Shown here piece after piece: positions 19,374 through 29,872 of a stretch of DNA of 64,000 bases; within the stretch, counting starts at the first letter, position 1; each line of letters begins with the position of its first letter. The notes under the pieces are model-generated. The model did no database searches and had not been told where the DNA came from. It saw only the letters and a list, made by a program, of their open reading frames with translations. The stretch comes from Tolypeutes matacus (Eukaryota; Chordata; Mammalia; Cingulata; Chlamyphoridae). A program made the position numbers and the translations under genes. The stretch spans positions 24,468,355 through 24,532,354 of the forward strand of contig JAKSZT010053883.1 in NCBI GenBank assembly GCA_026826555.1, written 5' to 3'.

Positions 19374-19742
19374 CATGGGCTGTAGAACACAGGGAATCCA
19401 GAGGTGGAAGATGGACTGTGGTTAACAGGACAATATGAGAACATTCTCTCATGAACTATAACAAATGTATAATACTAAAACAGAGTGTTAATAATTGGGT
19501 GGGGTTGGGGAAAAATACACCAATGTAAGATATGGGCAATAGTTAGTAGTACTATTTTAACGATGCTCTTTCATAGTTTGTAACAAATGTTTCACAACGA
19601 TGCAAGGTGTCAGTGGTGGGGTGATGTATGGGAGCCCTGTATGATGATATGCATGTTTGTTTCGTAAGCTCACAACTTTCACTATATACTTATTGTTAAT
19701 GTATGTTCATGTATGAATGATATATTTTAATAACATTTTATT
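19374..19742 (+). mobile_element. 5'-truncated young L1 3' UTR (copy C), nested with target duplication
   Basis: Same 3' module as copies A and B ('catgggctgtagaacacagg', 'gaagatggactgtggttaac'). Bounded by 'aaaatggttaaagtgct' on the left (ending about 19373) and 'aaaatggttaaaatgct' on the right (from about 19744), one difference. Confidence 0.87.
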
Positions 19743-20800
19743 TTAAAATGGTTAAAATGCTTTCACATGCACATTTTATCACAATAAAAACAAAGAAGAA
19801 AAAAGAAGAAGAAAAGAACAGAAGTGTTTAAAGGATGATGGATATATGGCAAAAGGAAACAGAAGCCAGCAAGAAGGGGGTCCTTCCAGCATCTTTTGAG
19901 CATCAAAATAAATAATGAAAGTAACAGATTAAAACCCAGCAAATAAAACAGGAAACCATAAGTCCTTAATGAAATAAGTCAATGAACAAATGAATTGAAA
20001 ATTTGATGAGAATGGGCAATTTACATACTCTCACCATTCTTCCCCCCAAAATACTGTTGAATTATGAAGGGAAAAGGAGTAACTTCACAGAGAAGTCTCC
20101 AGCCCTGACCCCAATCAAGACATCCAGATGAATCCCTATATTTTTTGTGTAACATTTATGTAATCTAAGTATCTTTTAAAAAAAAATTTTTTTTAATTAT
20201 TTTTTTTAAACAGTCTGCAAGAGAAAAAAAAAAAAAAAAGGAGATCCAGATGAACATCCGTAATGGGACAAATCGAAATTGCATGCTGCCTGTTAGGATG
20301 CAGAGAGGAGAAGCCCACCCTGCTTCCCTGATCGCCCACCCAAAGATGCAAAACCTGAATCCAATCAAAAGCAAAAACCCAAAATGCAGAACATTCTACA
20401 AAATAACTGGCCTGGAATCTTCTACACCGGCAAGGTCATGAAAGTTAAATGAAGGTTAAAAAGAGTTGAGGAACTGTCCCGTGCTGAAGGAGATGAAGAG
20501 ACAGGACAACTCACTACAAACGGGAGCCTCTGCTATGAGGGCTATTCCTGGGATGACAGCCCCGCTGGCCTTGGATGGAGTTTGAGGATGAGCACAGTAA
20601 TGTGTCATCATCAGCATCGAGTTCCATGTTGCCTCATGTTACTGTAGGAGCCAGTCCTTACTGGTAGGAAATAGCCACTCAGCGGTGATGGTGCACCATG
20701 ACAGCAGCTTACTGGCAAATAGTACAGGAGGGGGTAGGTTTTTTGAACTGTATTTTCAACTTTTCTATATGTTTGAGATGATTTCTTAAAGGGGGGAGGG
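19743..20800 (+). mobile_element. Older L1 3' end sequence
   Basis: Completion of the host L1 tail ('tcacaataaaaacaaagaag') followed by another L1 3' UTR: 'acattctacaaaataactgg', 'caaggtcatgaaagttaaat', 'gttgaggaactgtcccgtgc', 'ttcaacttttctatatgttt'. A small A/T-homopolymer insert at about 20133-20243 is flanked by 'atccagatgaa' (20122-20132 and 20244-20254). Confidence 0.7.
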
Positions 20801-21108
20801 TCTCCACGAAGCTAAGGTGCTCAGACAAGAGGCACGGAGGAGAAAGAGGCTGGTTTGCCCTGGGCTGGAGCCCCCTGCCCGCCCCTACCCTGTCTCCTTT
20901 TCCTTTCAAAGCAACCCCTGCCAGGGAGGCAAGAAAAGGATATGCAGAGAGGGCAAGGTCCTGCCTGAGGCTCACAGCAAGCGAAGGAGCCAGGCATGGG
21001 GAGCCCTCTGCCTCTCGTCCCGGCACGGGGCTTTCTGGGGCCTCCTGGGGATTCCGGACAGTATCTGGCCCCACGGGACCAGCACTGGACAGAGCTGGGA
21101 ACCCTGAA
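20801..21108. other. Single-copy GC-rich DNA
   Basis: No repeat or gene recognised. Confidence 0.3.
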
Positions 21109-21109
21109 T

Positions 21110-21242
21110 TCCAGTCCTCACTTGGCCCCGACCTGCTGCACACACTTAGGTAAGTTTCTTCCCTCTCTGGGCCTCTGTCTCCCATCTGTTCAAAAGAAAC
21201 AGCAAATTCAGTCCATCTGACCCTCTTGCGAACTGCTTGGTA
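21110..21242 (+). mobile_element. MIR SINE fossil
   Basis: 'gacctgctgcacacacttag', 'gtaagtttcttccctctctg', 'ggcctctgtctcccatctgt'. Confidence 0.7.
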
Positions 21243-21514
21243 CAGACCTGGGGTGTCAGGTGACTTGCATTCAGCCAGTGCCTCTGCCTCACTGGACAAC
21301 CGGGGCAGACATGACCTCTCAGCATTCGCTTTCTTTATCAGCACATGAGAGGGTAATATTTTGAAATATCCACAAATGCGTCTTTCCCCAGAATTTCCTG
21401 TTCTCCTTGTTCCCCTCCCCATCCCCCCTCCCATCCTCCAGCCCCCACATCCGGGCAGCTGGGCATGCTGCTGTCATAGGGATGACGCAGAAAGATGTAG
21501 ATAACAGAGAAGTC

Positions 21515-21640
21515 AAAGTCACCGACTTTGGGGTTTCAAAGGTCCAGATTCTGCTGCAGGATAGAAAACTCGGAAGCTTACATGACAAGCTAGGGAAAAT
21601 CTTCTCCACCTGTAAGATAGATCCCGGGGTCATGGGAAGA
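21515..21640 (+). mobile_element. MIR SINE fossil (tentative)
   Basis: 'tttggggtttcaaaggtcca' then 'cttacatgacaagctaggga' and 'ttctccacctgtaagataga' follow the sense MIR order. Confidence 0.5.
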
Positions 21641-21690
21641 GGGACCCTGGAGAGAGCTGGCATGTTGGGGGTCCCTAGATCCCAGCTGAA

Positions 21691-21754
21691 GGTAAGAGCT
21701 CTCCCAGGTTCTGGAGACCCAAGGTGAGAGCTCTCCCAGATTCTGGAGACCCAA
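21691..21754. repeat. 32 bp tandem duplication containing splice-donor-like sites
   Basis: Two head-to-tail units (21691-21722 and 21723-21754) differing at two bases. Units start AAGGTAAGAG and AAGGTGAGAG when the preceding bases are included, both close to a perfect 5' splice site on the plus strand. Confidence 0.9.
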
Positions 21755-21779
21755 GACAGAGGAGACCTGAGCTCTCCTC

Positions 21780-22335
21780 CCCGGGGAGAGACCCAGGATG
21801 GGGTGCAGCAGAATCTGCACAGGACCAGGGGCGTGGCCCTCACGGCGCCCGACACAGCAGCAGGAGCCCGTCCCGTGCCAAGATGCAGGAGCTGCCCGGT
21901 GGCCGGGTGCCCAGGAGGGGCCCAGGGAGCTCTCCCCTCAGGGGGCAGGTGCCCTCAAACGTCCCCCCTGCCCCCACGGCAGCATGGACGCAGCACAGAC
22001 ACAGCCTCGGGTGCCAGTGTGCCCGAAGGGACGCATGATCAGGACTGGAGGAGGACTCAGCCGGGCCCCATCAGGACCACCCGAGAACGGGACAACACAG
22101 GAAACGGGGTGGAGAGGTGCCAGCGCCAAGGTCTGACGGGCCCTCACCACCAGCGCCCCCAGGCCTGACACACCACCCTGAGGCAGGGCCGGGGGACCAA
22201 GAACGGGCCAAGGCGATACTTCCATCACTGAGCGGAAAGAAGGTATGACATGAAAATGAGGGTCAGTCCAGGACACGGAGAGAAAGCCGCTGCCCTCGCT
22301 CACCTGAGCTCGCACGTGGAGACCGCCCCCCACCC
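21780..22335. other. GC-rich, moderately CpG-containing single-copy DNA
   Basis: No repeat recognised. Includes a CTCF-like 'cctcagggggcaggtg' near 21935-21950 with two core mismatches. Overlapping open frames here are compositional. Confidence 0.35.
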
Positions 22336-24080
22336 TGCATTAAACAGGAATAAGAAGAGCCCCGGTGGCTGGCACAGCCAGCTCCTCCCAATTGTATCTT
22401 CCTAACTTACTAGTTAATTGTCTCATCAGCCACGCTAGAGGTATTTTCACCATGGAAATTGGCAAATGCTACAAATCAGGGCGGTGGTTTTTTTTCAAAG
22501 CCTGTTTGCCAGAGCACAGCTGGCCAGAACCAGCCCCATAGGGTTGTCATGGGCACTGAGCGAGACATGTAGAGGGCTTGGCGGCATGCCTGGCACGGGA
22601 GAGGGGCTGCTGCCGCTGCCCCGGCACGAGAGGAAAGCCGGCTCGTCTCCAGACCTCGTCCTGTCCCCTTCTCACTGCCCCGTGAGGCTTCAAACCTGCC
22701 CTATACAAAAGACACCCCAGGGCCCAAGAAGGCCTTGTCTTGGACCTGCTTCACTCGAGACCTGGAAGGACCCAGACCTGCTCCAAGGAGGACGGCAGGA
22801 TCTTCCCTGGGCCCACCAAAAGCCAGGAACATCAGGGCCCCATAGAGAGTGCGGACAAAGCAGAGGGATCTCTCTTGAAGAGGGGCCCCTGGGCCCCTGG
22901 ACGCTCACCAGTAGCTATATGGGCTGAAGCACGTCTCAGTGGAAAAACTGCAGCGCTGTCTTGCCCCGAGCCGTGGGTTCTGCGTGTGTTCGTGATCAGC
23001 TGACAGGAAAGTGGCTTTCTTCCTCGTCTTGCACTGTTTCTCATGCCTCATCACACACCGTGCCTCACACAGAGGTGACATTGGCCTTATTTTTCATTTT
23101 ATTTATTTTTCTTTTTCTTTTTCTTTTCATTTGACTCAGGATGCCCTGCCCAGCCTGGAAACCACAGCACCATTTAAAGGCCAGGACATTTTACAGTCCT
23201 GCCCCTGCTCTGCCCAGACCGGGGGTGAGGAAGTCCAGGGCATGTGGTCGCTGACCAGTCCCAGAGCCCAGAGAGTCATCAATGAGGTGGGGGAGGGGGG
23301 TTCCAGGCCCCCACTTTTGGGCCAGTTTACTTGGACAAGGGCAGAGAGCACGGGCCAGTGTGTCCCAAAATAACTCACATGGCCCGGCCTGAGAAAGGAT
23401 CCCTCATGGAAAATTAAATCTCCAAGACCCCAGCTGGACCACCCAGAACTACCCGATCGCCAGGGCTCTGGTGGGCATGTAGCTCCAGGAGCCCAAGGAA
23501 GCCGTCCCCCTGCCTCCGGGTTGCCTCACAATCCAGCCTCCAATTCCTCAGACCCTCGGGATGGTGAAACTGAGGCCAGAGAAGGAAAGACTGAGCCCAT
23601 AAGAGCAGAACTAAAGTATACTTAGTCCTCGCAGGGGTTGGGCCCTGCACGGCGAGCGTTCCACAGCTTTCTCATAATTCCTAAACAACTCCATCTATGG
23701 ACTACCATGGCATCACCCCGGGACGCACCTGAGGAAGCCGAGGCTCAGCTGTCACCTCCTTGGGCTAGGACACCTCACCGCCAGGCCATCCCGCCACCCG
23801 AGCCATCCTGACTGGGCAAGACTGCAAATTAACAATGGAGAGCACGTGGGCAAATGAATGAGAGTGCAAAGAGGACGAGTGAGTGAACGAGGGAATTAGC
23901 GAATGAGTGAGGGATGAGTGAAGGAGCGAAGAAGAGATCAGCCGCAGAAAGTCGCGTTGAATTTGCGCTTGGGTGGGAGCAGCGGGGCCCAGCAGGTGAG
24001 AAGGGGGAGCGGGCACTTCTAGTGGTGGAAGCAGCACAGGCGAAGGACAAGAGATGGCGGTGAGCATGCCTTGCATGCTG
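22336..24080. other. Mostly single-copy DNA
   Basis: Contains a MIR 3' fragment at about 22535-22600 ('gttgtcatgggcactgagcg'), a pyrimidine run at 23098-23128, a MIR-like 'gatggtgaaactgaggccag' at about 23560, and a GAGT-rich stretch at 23870-23935. No gene seen. The AT-rich island 22385-22490 ('actagttaattgtctcatca') is unlike its GC-rich neighbours. Confidence 0.35.
23866..23937. repeat. Degenerate (GAGT)n/(GAAT)n repeat
   Basis: 'gagtgagtgaacgagggaat' and 'gaatgagtgagggatgagtg' form an imperfect tetranucleotide array. Confidence 0.7.
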
Positions 24081-24084
24081 CTCC

Positions 24085-24235
24085 GTGGACCGCAGTGTGC
24101 TCTACCTACGGCAGCTCAGCTCGTCTCATGGCAAGAAAAGGCACCCTCGGGTCACACGGTGGGGAAGGGGCAGAGCCAGGGCTTGAACCCAGGTCCCCAG
24201 TCCTGAATCCAGGCCCCTCCACGGCCTGAGGCTGC
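24085..24235 (-). mobile_element. MIR SINE fossil
   Basis: 'cgggtcacacggtggggaag', 'ggcagagccagggcttgaac', 'ccaggtccccagtcctgaat'. Confidence 0.75.
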
Positions 24236-24449
24236 CCCCTGAGAGGGCCTGGAGGAGCCAAGAGCCCCCTCCACTCTGTCATCTTCCGTGAGGTAGGAGC
24301 TTTCTTATCCCCCAAACTCCCCAGGGAGGAAAGAGCCTGGAGCCCCGGGAAGCACTCAGGCTTCAGAGTCAGGCAAATGAAGCCGACTCCCAGCTCCTCA
24401 TTGGCTGCAGAGCATGGCGGACTCTGCTGGGCTCTCACCCACATGTGTC

Positions 24450-24640
24450 GGCCCCGTGCTTGGGCCTTCACATCATCTCATTTCATTCCAACTGCCTAAG
24501 TCAGAAAGTACTGCTAGCACCCATTTTCCAGATGAGGGCCTGGGGCTCAGAGGCAACGCAGCCTGCTGAAGGTCACACAGCTATTAAGGTCGCAAGCCAG
24601 GACCCCAGCCCCAGGCTGCCCTAACTCCACATTCATCACC
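24450..24640 (-). mobile_element. MIR SINE fossil
   Basis: 'atcatctcatttcattccaa', 'cccattttccagatgagggc', 'gaaggtcacacagctattaa', 'gcaagccaggaccccagccc'. Confidence 0.85.
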
Positions 24641-24768
24641 ATTTCCAGATGTCCTTGAGCAAGTCCCTGAACCACTTCAAGCCTCAGTTTCCCCACGGCC
24701 ACAGAGAATCCTACCTTGGGAGTTTGAGGGAGGATCAATGAAGTAATGCCTCTCAAAGACCCCACCCA
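24641..24768 (+). mobile_element. MIR SINE fossil, head-to-head with its neighbour
   Basis: 'tccttgagcaagtccctgaa', 'aagcctcagtttccccacgg', 'aggatcaatgaagtaatgcc'. Confidence 0.8.
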
Positions 24769-25039
24769 GCCCGTGACACCTGGTAGGCCGCCTTGCCGTT
24801 TCCCAGCCGGGCAGCAGCCCAGCACCCAAGGCCCCACCCTAACCTTTCCCGGGGCCCCTGGTGCTGAGGACAAGGACCCCTGCCCCTCTGGCCCAGCAGA
24901 GCAGGATCTGGAGAACTGGGGCCACTCTGGGGACCCTGGGCAGGGCAGGGACCAGGCAGCCACAGGAATACAGATTCCTTCATCCCTCTGCTCCACCAGC
25001 TGGGTCCTCCCTGTCCCCCAGGACCCACTGGGGACTTGG

Positions 25040-25145
25040 GGTTTTCATGCATCTGATTAGCATAAATTAGCAGCTGCCAGCAGGAAGGAGGAATGCAGCA
25101 TTCCAAGGGCCCAGTCTTTTCTTTGGAAACCTTATCGAGCTCTGC
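25040..25145. promoter_or_regulatory. Candidate conserved regulatory element
   Basis: Repeat-free, compositionally distinct block. It contains an ATTAGCA direct repeat (25056-25062 and 25066-25072), an E-box CAGCTG (25071-25076), and ggaatgcagcattcc (25090-25104), an inverted pair of TEAD-type GGAATG words. No transcript evidence; enhancer role is inference from motif density. Confidence 0.35.
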
Positions 25146-25588
25146 TGAGGACTCGCCTTGTTCACCAGCCCGTGGATGGCGGACTGGTGTTTGTGTACCC
25201 AGCGGAGGCCCAGCTCAGCCCCCAGTGAGCCCACGACCCGTGGGCCCCCATCCCCGGTTCCAAGGATAACAGAGAAGGGGGAGCGTGATGGTCAGGAGGG
25301 GGGCCCAGGGCCCAGCGCAGCATGTTGCCCTCAGATCCCGGCCCTCCTCCCACCCTGTACCCCTTGCTCAGGGCCCCCTTGCACAGAGAGAGTCCTCTCT
25401 CCAAGATGACAGGGGATGCAGGGGGATGGAAGGAATGGCCTCGTCCAGTTTTCCCAGCCAGGGAGCAATGGTCCCTCAGAACTTCTCAGACTGGGGCTGG
25501 GGCCCCAGAGACCTTTCAGCTGGGCAGCACCAACCTGGCCCCTTGGAATAAAGCCAGGCTGCCCTGATTTTCCAAGGAAAGGGATGAG
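25146..25588. other. Single-copy GC-rich DNA
   Basis: No gene or repeat recognised. Confidence 0.3.
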
Positions 25589-25589
25589 G

Positions 25590-25692
25590 AACGTCCATTC
25601 CAGAAGGTCTACTGTGTGCCAGGCAATGGCTCGGTGGCCTTCTGTGCACTCTCACCCACCCAGTGGGTGCTAGAAGGGATGTGGGTGGCATC
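25590..25692 (-). mobile_element. MIR SINE fragment
   Basis: 'tctactgtgtgccaggcaat' and 'cactctcacccacccagtgg' match the antisense MIR 3' half. Confidence 0.6.
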
Positions 25693-25754
25693 TGTCTGCT
25701 CAGCCACCTTTCCCTCCTGCTTCTGATAACTCTACAACCTTCCTTTAGCTGAAC

Positions 25755-25972
25755 TCAGAGTAGGAGCTCTCGAACCAAACTGCCTAGGTTCAAATCCCAG
25801 CCCCACCACTCGCCAGCTGTGTGCTTCTCTGCCTCAGTCCCCTCATGGGTAGAATCAGAAAATAGCAGCACCTACCTCTTAGGCTGGTTGTGAGACTTAA
25901 ATGAGTTAGTGCATTTAAAGCACTTAGAGCAGCGCTGGCACATGGTACATGGGATGGGTTAGCTATTACTGA
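25755..25972 (+). mobile_element. MIR SINE fossil, near full length
   Basis: All blocks in order: 'ctaggttcaaatcccagccc', 'actcgccagctgtgtgcttc', 'gttgtgagacttaaatgagt', 'agcgctggcacatggtacat'. Confidence 0.93.
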
Positions 25973-26009
25973 TGCCAGGAGCCCACTCCCAGTGGTTCAG
26001 GGGAGGCCC

Positions 26010-26465
26010 CCTCCCCAACTACCAGGGCGGGCATGTGACCTGGCCCTGGCCAACTGGAATGGCTTGTCTCCTTGGCCTCAGTGATTGGTCCAGCAATGGG
26101 CAAGCCTGGCCAATCAGACTCTTCCCCTGCGGATCTCATATACATACATACACTCATATATATATATGAAGCTCTCTTTCCTGGGGGTGGCTGGAAAGCT
26201 GTAAGCCCATTGCTGCCTGTGGCCCTGCCCACCTGTCCCCATGCACCACACGAGGACACTCCTCTGCAGTAGGAGAGAACAAGACGCCCAGAGACAAGAG
26301 ATTGAAAGGCAGGCTGAGAACCACGAGCGACACGGAGACTGGCAGAGAGGCTGACCGACAGAGAAGGCTCCCACATCACTGCCATCCCTGAGCCCAGCAG
26401 GATCCCTGGTCAGCCAGGATGTCCCCTTTCATTGCTAAATTCCTGAATAAACCAAGGTTTAGTAT
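26010..26465 (+). mobile_element. Ancient LTR-like repeat (tentative)
   Basis: 'catgtgacctggccctggcc', 'ctggccaatcagactcttcc' and the end 'aattcctgaataaaccaagg' resemble an old mammalian LTR with polyadenylation signal (gtgacc...ggccaatcagag...aataaa). Family not certain. An (AT)n array at 26150-26167 interrupts it. Confidence 0.4.
26137..26168. repeat. (AT)n/(ATAC)n microsatellite
   Basis: 'tatacatacatacactcata' followed by 'tatatatatatatg'. Confidence 0.9.
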
Positions 26466-26474
26466 CTCTCTTGT

Positions 26475-26588
26475 ACGACTGAGAAAATGGAGGCACAGAG
26501 AGGTGGCGCGGTCGGCCCAAGGTGGCAAAGCTAATTAGTGGTGATCAGGCATCAAATTCAGCAGCCTGCCTCCAAGTCCAGCGGAGAG
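26475..26588 (-). mobile_element. MIR SINE fossil
   Basis: 'gagaaaatggaggcacagag', 'gcaaagctaattagtggtga', 'cagcctgcctccaagtccag'. Confidence 0.75.
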
Positions 26589-26689
26589 AGGGAGGGAAGA
26601 CAGGCAGCTCTGCTTCCTGCCCCCGCTCTGGACTGTGCAGCTGCCATCTATTTGGACAGCTGTCTGGAAGAAGAGAAAAAAACCAGCCT

Positions 26690-26850
26690 TACCGTTTCCT
26701 GGCTGTGTGAACCTGAGCTTCTCTTCCCTGAGCCCAGTTCTCTCATCTGTGAAATGGAAGCATATTCCTTACTTCACTGTGTCAGCATATCATAAAATGT
26801 CATCTGGAAAGCACCTAGCACATATTTAGCACCCAGTAAATGTACACTTT
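26690..26850 (+). mobile_element. MIR SINE fossil
   Basis: 'ggctgtgtgaacctgagctt', 'gttctctcatctgtgaaatg', 'gaaagcacctagcacatatt'. Confidence 0.85.
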
Positions 26851-26924
26851 TCTATTTCCAAAAGGAAAGCATCTCAACCCCTTAAGAAGGAAAAGGGCCT
26901 TTCTAGAGAATGTTTTCCTCAAGG

Positions 26925-27040
26925 CAGGGATGGCAACCCCCATTTTAGAGATGGGGAAACTGAGGCTCAAAGTGCTTCAGCTACATGCCCAAGAGCACAC
27001 AGCTTGTTAATGGGACCTCTCACACTTAGCCCAAGTTATC
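26925..27040 (-). mobile_element. MIR SINE fossil
   Basis: 'cccattttagagatggggaa', 'actgaggctcaaagtgcttc', 'agcacacagcttgttaatgg'. Confidence 0.85.
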
Positions 27041-27304
27041 CAGAGTGCCTGCTGGAGTTCTTCACAGTCAGGGGCTGGGCGTCCTGGTGGCAGAGATGAG
27101 GGTGGGGCAGTGGCATGGGACTGGTGGGGTGCGGGAGGCGCACCCTCGAAGTCCAGCTCCCAAGTGCTCTCCAGCTGTGCGCTCCCCAATTCCTCCATCC
27201 CCAGCCTGGACTCTGGGCTCTGGGTCAAGGTCTCCCCCTGCTGTTCACACAGGGAACGCCATCTCCCTGCACGTAGTAAATCGCAGGAAGGCACGACAGA
27301 GGCA

Positions 27305-27465
27305 GGTTAGGAGTTTGGAGTTCAGAGTCTGTGTGACTTTGGGTACCTCTCTGAGCCTCGGTTTCTTCATCTGTCAAGCGGGGATAAAGTAGTTTCTACC
27401 TTGAATGGTTAGTGTAATAAATAAAATAATGCTGCAAAGTGCCTGCCACAATACCTGGACCAGTG
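27305..27465 (+). mobile_element. MIR SINE fossil
   Basis: 'tctgtgtgactttgggtacc', 'gcctcggtttcttcatctgt', 'aagtgcctgccacaatacct'. Confidence 0.88.
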
Positions 27466-27466
27466 G

Positions 27467-27655
27467 TTCTCAAACTTGATCGTGCATCAGAAGCACCCAG
27501 AGAGTTTGTTAAAACCCAGATTGCTGGGCCCCAGTCCCAGAGTTTCCAGTTCAGGACGTCTTGAGTAGGGTCTTAGAATTTGCATTTCTAAAAAGTTCCT
27601 GGATAACACTGATGCAGCTGGCTGGGGGAGCACACTTTGAGAAGCACTGGCTGAG
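27467..27655 (+). mobile_element. MER5A-type DNA transposon fossil (hAT-Charlie), near complete
   Basis: 'cagtggttctcaaacttgat' at the left end, 'attgctgggccccagtccca', 'agaatttgcatttctaaaaa', and 'cactttgagaagcactggct' at the right end: the terminal inverted repeats (cagtggttctcaa / ttgagaa.cactg) are both recognisable. Confidence 0.92.
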
Positions 27656-27689
27656 AATTTAGAAAGTATTCAATAAAGATTAGTTTTGA

Positions 27690-27782
27690 AAATAGAAGAG
27701 CACTTGAGCTGGAACTTGAAGGGCTGGGGGAGGGGATTCCAGGCAGAGGAAACTGTGTGAGCCTAGCCAGTGGGGGCCACAT
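27690..27782 (-). mobile_element. L2 LINE fragment
   Basis: 'gagctggaacttgaagggct' and 'gattccaggcagaggaaact' match the antisense L2 (attccaggcagagggaaca). Confidence 0.7.
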
Positions 27783-28850
27783 CCCTGAGGCGTCCCTGGA
27801 GGGGCCAGGGGCTGGGGCCTCAGATGTCGGCAGTATCTGACTGCCATGGCCCACTGAGAACGCAGTCTCCTCATTACCATAGGGAGAAGATGCCGCTCAC
27901 CTCACAGAGACAAGGGGCCGCAACACCCCAGACTGGGGAGCTGCAAAACAGGAGAGTAAATCCAGTCAGGGACTCAGCTTCTCTGAGCTAGTGATGTTGG
28001 TAGTGGGTTTACATTTGAGGGACACAAAGCTTCCCCAGAACTAGAGCAACCCCACTTCTATCCATTTCTCAAAAAGGAAAGAAAACAACTTCCCCTGCAG
28101 CGGGCAGCAGAGAACTTGGTACTTGGGCCCGGGACAGAATAGTGTTCCCAGGCAGCCACCAGGGGGCAGGCTAAGCACGCAAACCCAGCATGGTTCCCAC
28201 CCTGGACAGCGGGAGGACAACTGTCCTGGGGCACCTTTCTAGGCAAGGGGCTCCTGGGCGGGGGATACCCTGAGTCACAGAATGACAGCCACAGAGATGG
28301 CTGAGTTGGAAGGGGCTCAGAATGGGGACGTTTTTATAGAGCGGGCTGTTCTCCCAGGCCTATGGAGCACAGAGGGAAGAAGTGGCAGAGTGTATGCATC
28401 CCTGCTGAGCCGCTCAGGTTCCTGAGGCAGTCCCAGCGAGCCCCTCTGCTTCTCCGGGAGACGTACTGGGGGCAAGGGCTGGGGCTGGCCAGGCAAGCCA
28501 GGCCACTGTAGCCTCTGGCACAAAGCCCAGCAGGGAGCCATTGATGGGGGCTGTGACAGGAAGGCCCTGGGATGGAGCCATCACAGCCCCTTGGAGGGCT
28601 GACCATCAGGTGGGTCCCTGGAGTCTTCTCTCAATGCATGGACCGAGCAGCTGGGACCAGGGACTCTGTGTACCTCTGCAGGGCCCCCTCTCCCTCCCTC
28701 CAGCTCTTGCCTCCATCTCCCTTCTCAAATTGCTGCTGCTGAAAACAGTGCCTCCTTCCTGCAGAGCAGAACTTTGAGAAGGGCTCCCTCTTCTAGGGAA
28801 AGGAAATCATTCCAAGGAAATCATCAGAAACGGATGGAGACTATCATTGA
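27783..28850. other. Single-copy DNA with a CTCF-like site
   Basis: No gene or repeat recognised apart from the site at 28156. Contains 'aacaacttcccctgcagc' (about 28083-28100), a purine-box (ETS-like) on the minus strand. Confidence 0.35.
28156..28169 (+). promoter_or_regulatory. CTCF-like binding site
   Basis: ccaccagggggcag matches the CTCF core (CCAnyAGrkGGCrs) at every informative position. It lies in repeat-free DNA. Binding is inference. Confidence 0.6.
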
Positions 28851-28854
28851 AGCC

Positions 28855-28998
28855 TGATGCTGCCTAACATCATTCAGTCCTCAGAACAATCCCAGTGCAT
28901 GGATACAATTCCTTCATCGCCATTTTACAGCTGGGGAAACTGATGCCTGGATGAGAATGGTGAGTTGCTCGGTGGCAGGACTCGAAGAATTCTGTGTG
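28855..28998 (-). mobile_element. MIR SINE fossil
   Basis: 'acatcattcagtcctcagaa', 'gccattttacagctggggaa', 'gagttgctcggtggcaggac'. Confidence 0.8.
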
Positions 28999-29378
28999 CC
29001 ACCTTCCCCCCATAGCCACTGTGGCCCAGGCACTTTGCCAGTGCCCACACCTCAGATGGCAAAGGTACCTAAAAGAAGTTCCGCAGCTCCCTAGATTAGA
29101 GTGGAACCTCTGTGGAGGGCCTTGGGCAGGTAGAGACCACGTGGCGAGATCATGTCAGATGTCCAAGCAGAAACGGGTCGACTCCTTAACACTTTCCCAA
29201 GCACCCCGACATTGCCTCCCTCAGCTCTGGAGGCTGGAAAGCTCATGTTTCATTTTCCTAATCACCTTCCAGCAAGGGATAGCCAGGTATACATTCTGTC
29301 CAAGTAGACCTAGGTGGGAATCTGCTGGCAAGGCTTCATGTCCCAAATAAAAAGGACAAAGCCTCCCAAGGAGGCCTT
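28999..29378. other. Unassigned sequence, probably old repeat
   Basis: No gene. May be the left part of the repeat recognised at 29380, but I cannot place it. Confidence 0.25.
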
Positions 29379-29379
29379 T

Positions 29380-29500
29380 CCACTGTGTCTCTTCCTGGAA
29401 TGCAGATGTAACTGCTGGAGGTACAGCAGTCATTTGGGAACTATGAGGGCAAAGGTCACACATTAAGGACAGCAGAGTAGACAGGGCCTGGTCTCTAACC
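29380..29500 (+). mobile_element. Ancient interspersed repeat related to that at 8480-8795
   Basis: 'ctcttcctggaatgcagatg', 'gctggaggtacagcagtcat', 'gacagggcctggtctctaac' correspond in order to the 8.6-8.8 kb copy. Confidence 0.45.
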
Positions 29501-29639
29501 ATATTGCTGAGCTACTTTACCAGCCTCAATTTCTCATGATATAATAATGATAGACCCCCTAATTATTTAAACTACTGTTGACCAAGTTTCCAATTATTTG
29601 AAGCCAAATACATTCTCCTCCAATACAGAAGCAGCACTG

Positions 29640-29872
29640 AGTAGGGATTGAGTGCAGTCTTCGAGTTAAAAGTCTTAGCCTGCTGATAGTAGATGTGTGA
29701 CCTTGAGCATGTGGTTTTGTGTTCTCAGAGCCTCCATTTCCTTATCTGCAAAATGAGTATAACAGATATACCTAATGCATGGGGTTATTTTGAGAGTTAA
29801 ATAAGACATTGTGTGCCCTCAGCCCAGGACAGAGGACACACACATAAAGGCCAGTTATTGTTAGGAAAAGAG
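29640..29872 (+). mobile_element. MIR SINE fossil, near full length
   Basis: 'gatgtgtgaccttgagcatg', 'tccatttccttatctgcaaa', 'tgagagttaaataagacatt', 'aaaggccagttattgttagg'. Confidence 0.88.

Noticed and set aside
20709..21434. 241-codon minus-strand open frame, among the longest in the window
   Set aside because: It combines an antisense MIR, single-copy DNA and, at its C-terminus, an L1 3' UTR; no family resemblance or promoter/splice context.
24229..24248. Further CTCF-like words (also near 11680, 21935 and 48440)
   Set aside because: Each has one or more mismatches in the core or wrong spacing; too weak to list as sites.
28200..28330. Candidate microRNA or snoRNA hairpins in the GC-rich single-copy blocks
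   Set aside because: No long imperfect stem of about 60-80 bases or C/D or H/ACA box pair could be found by eye.
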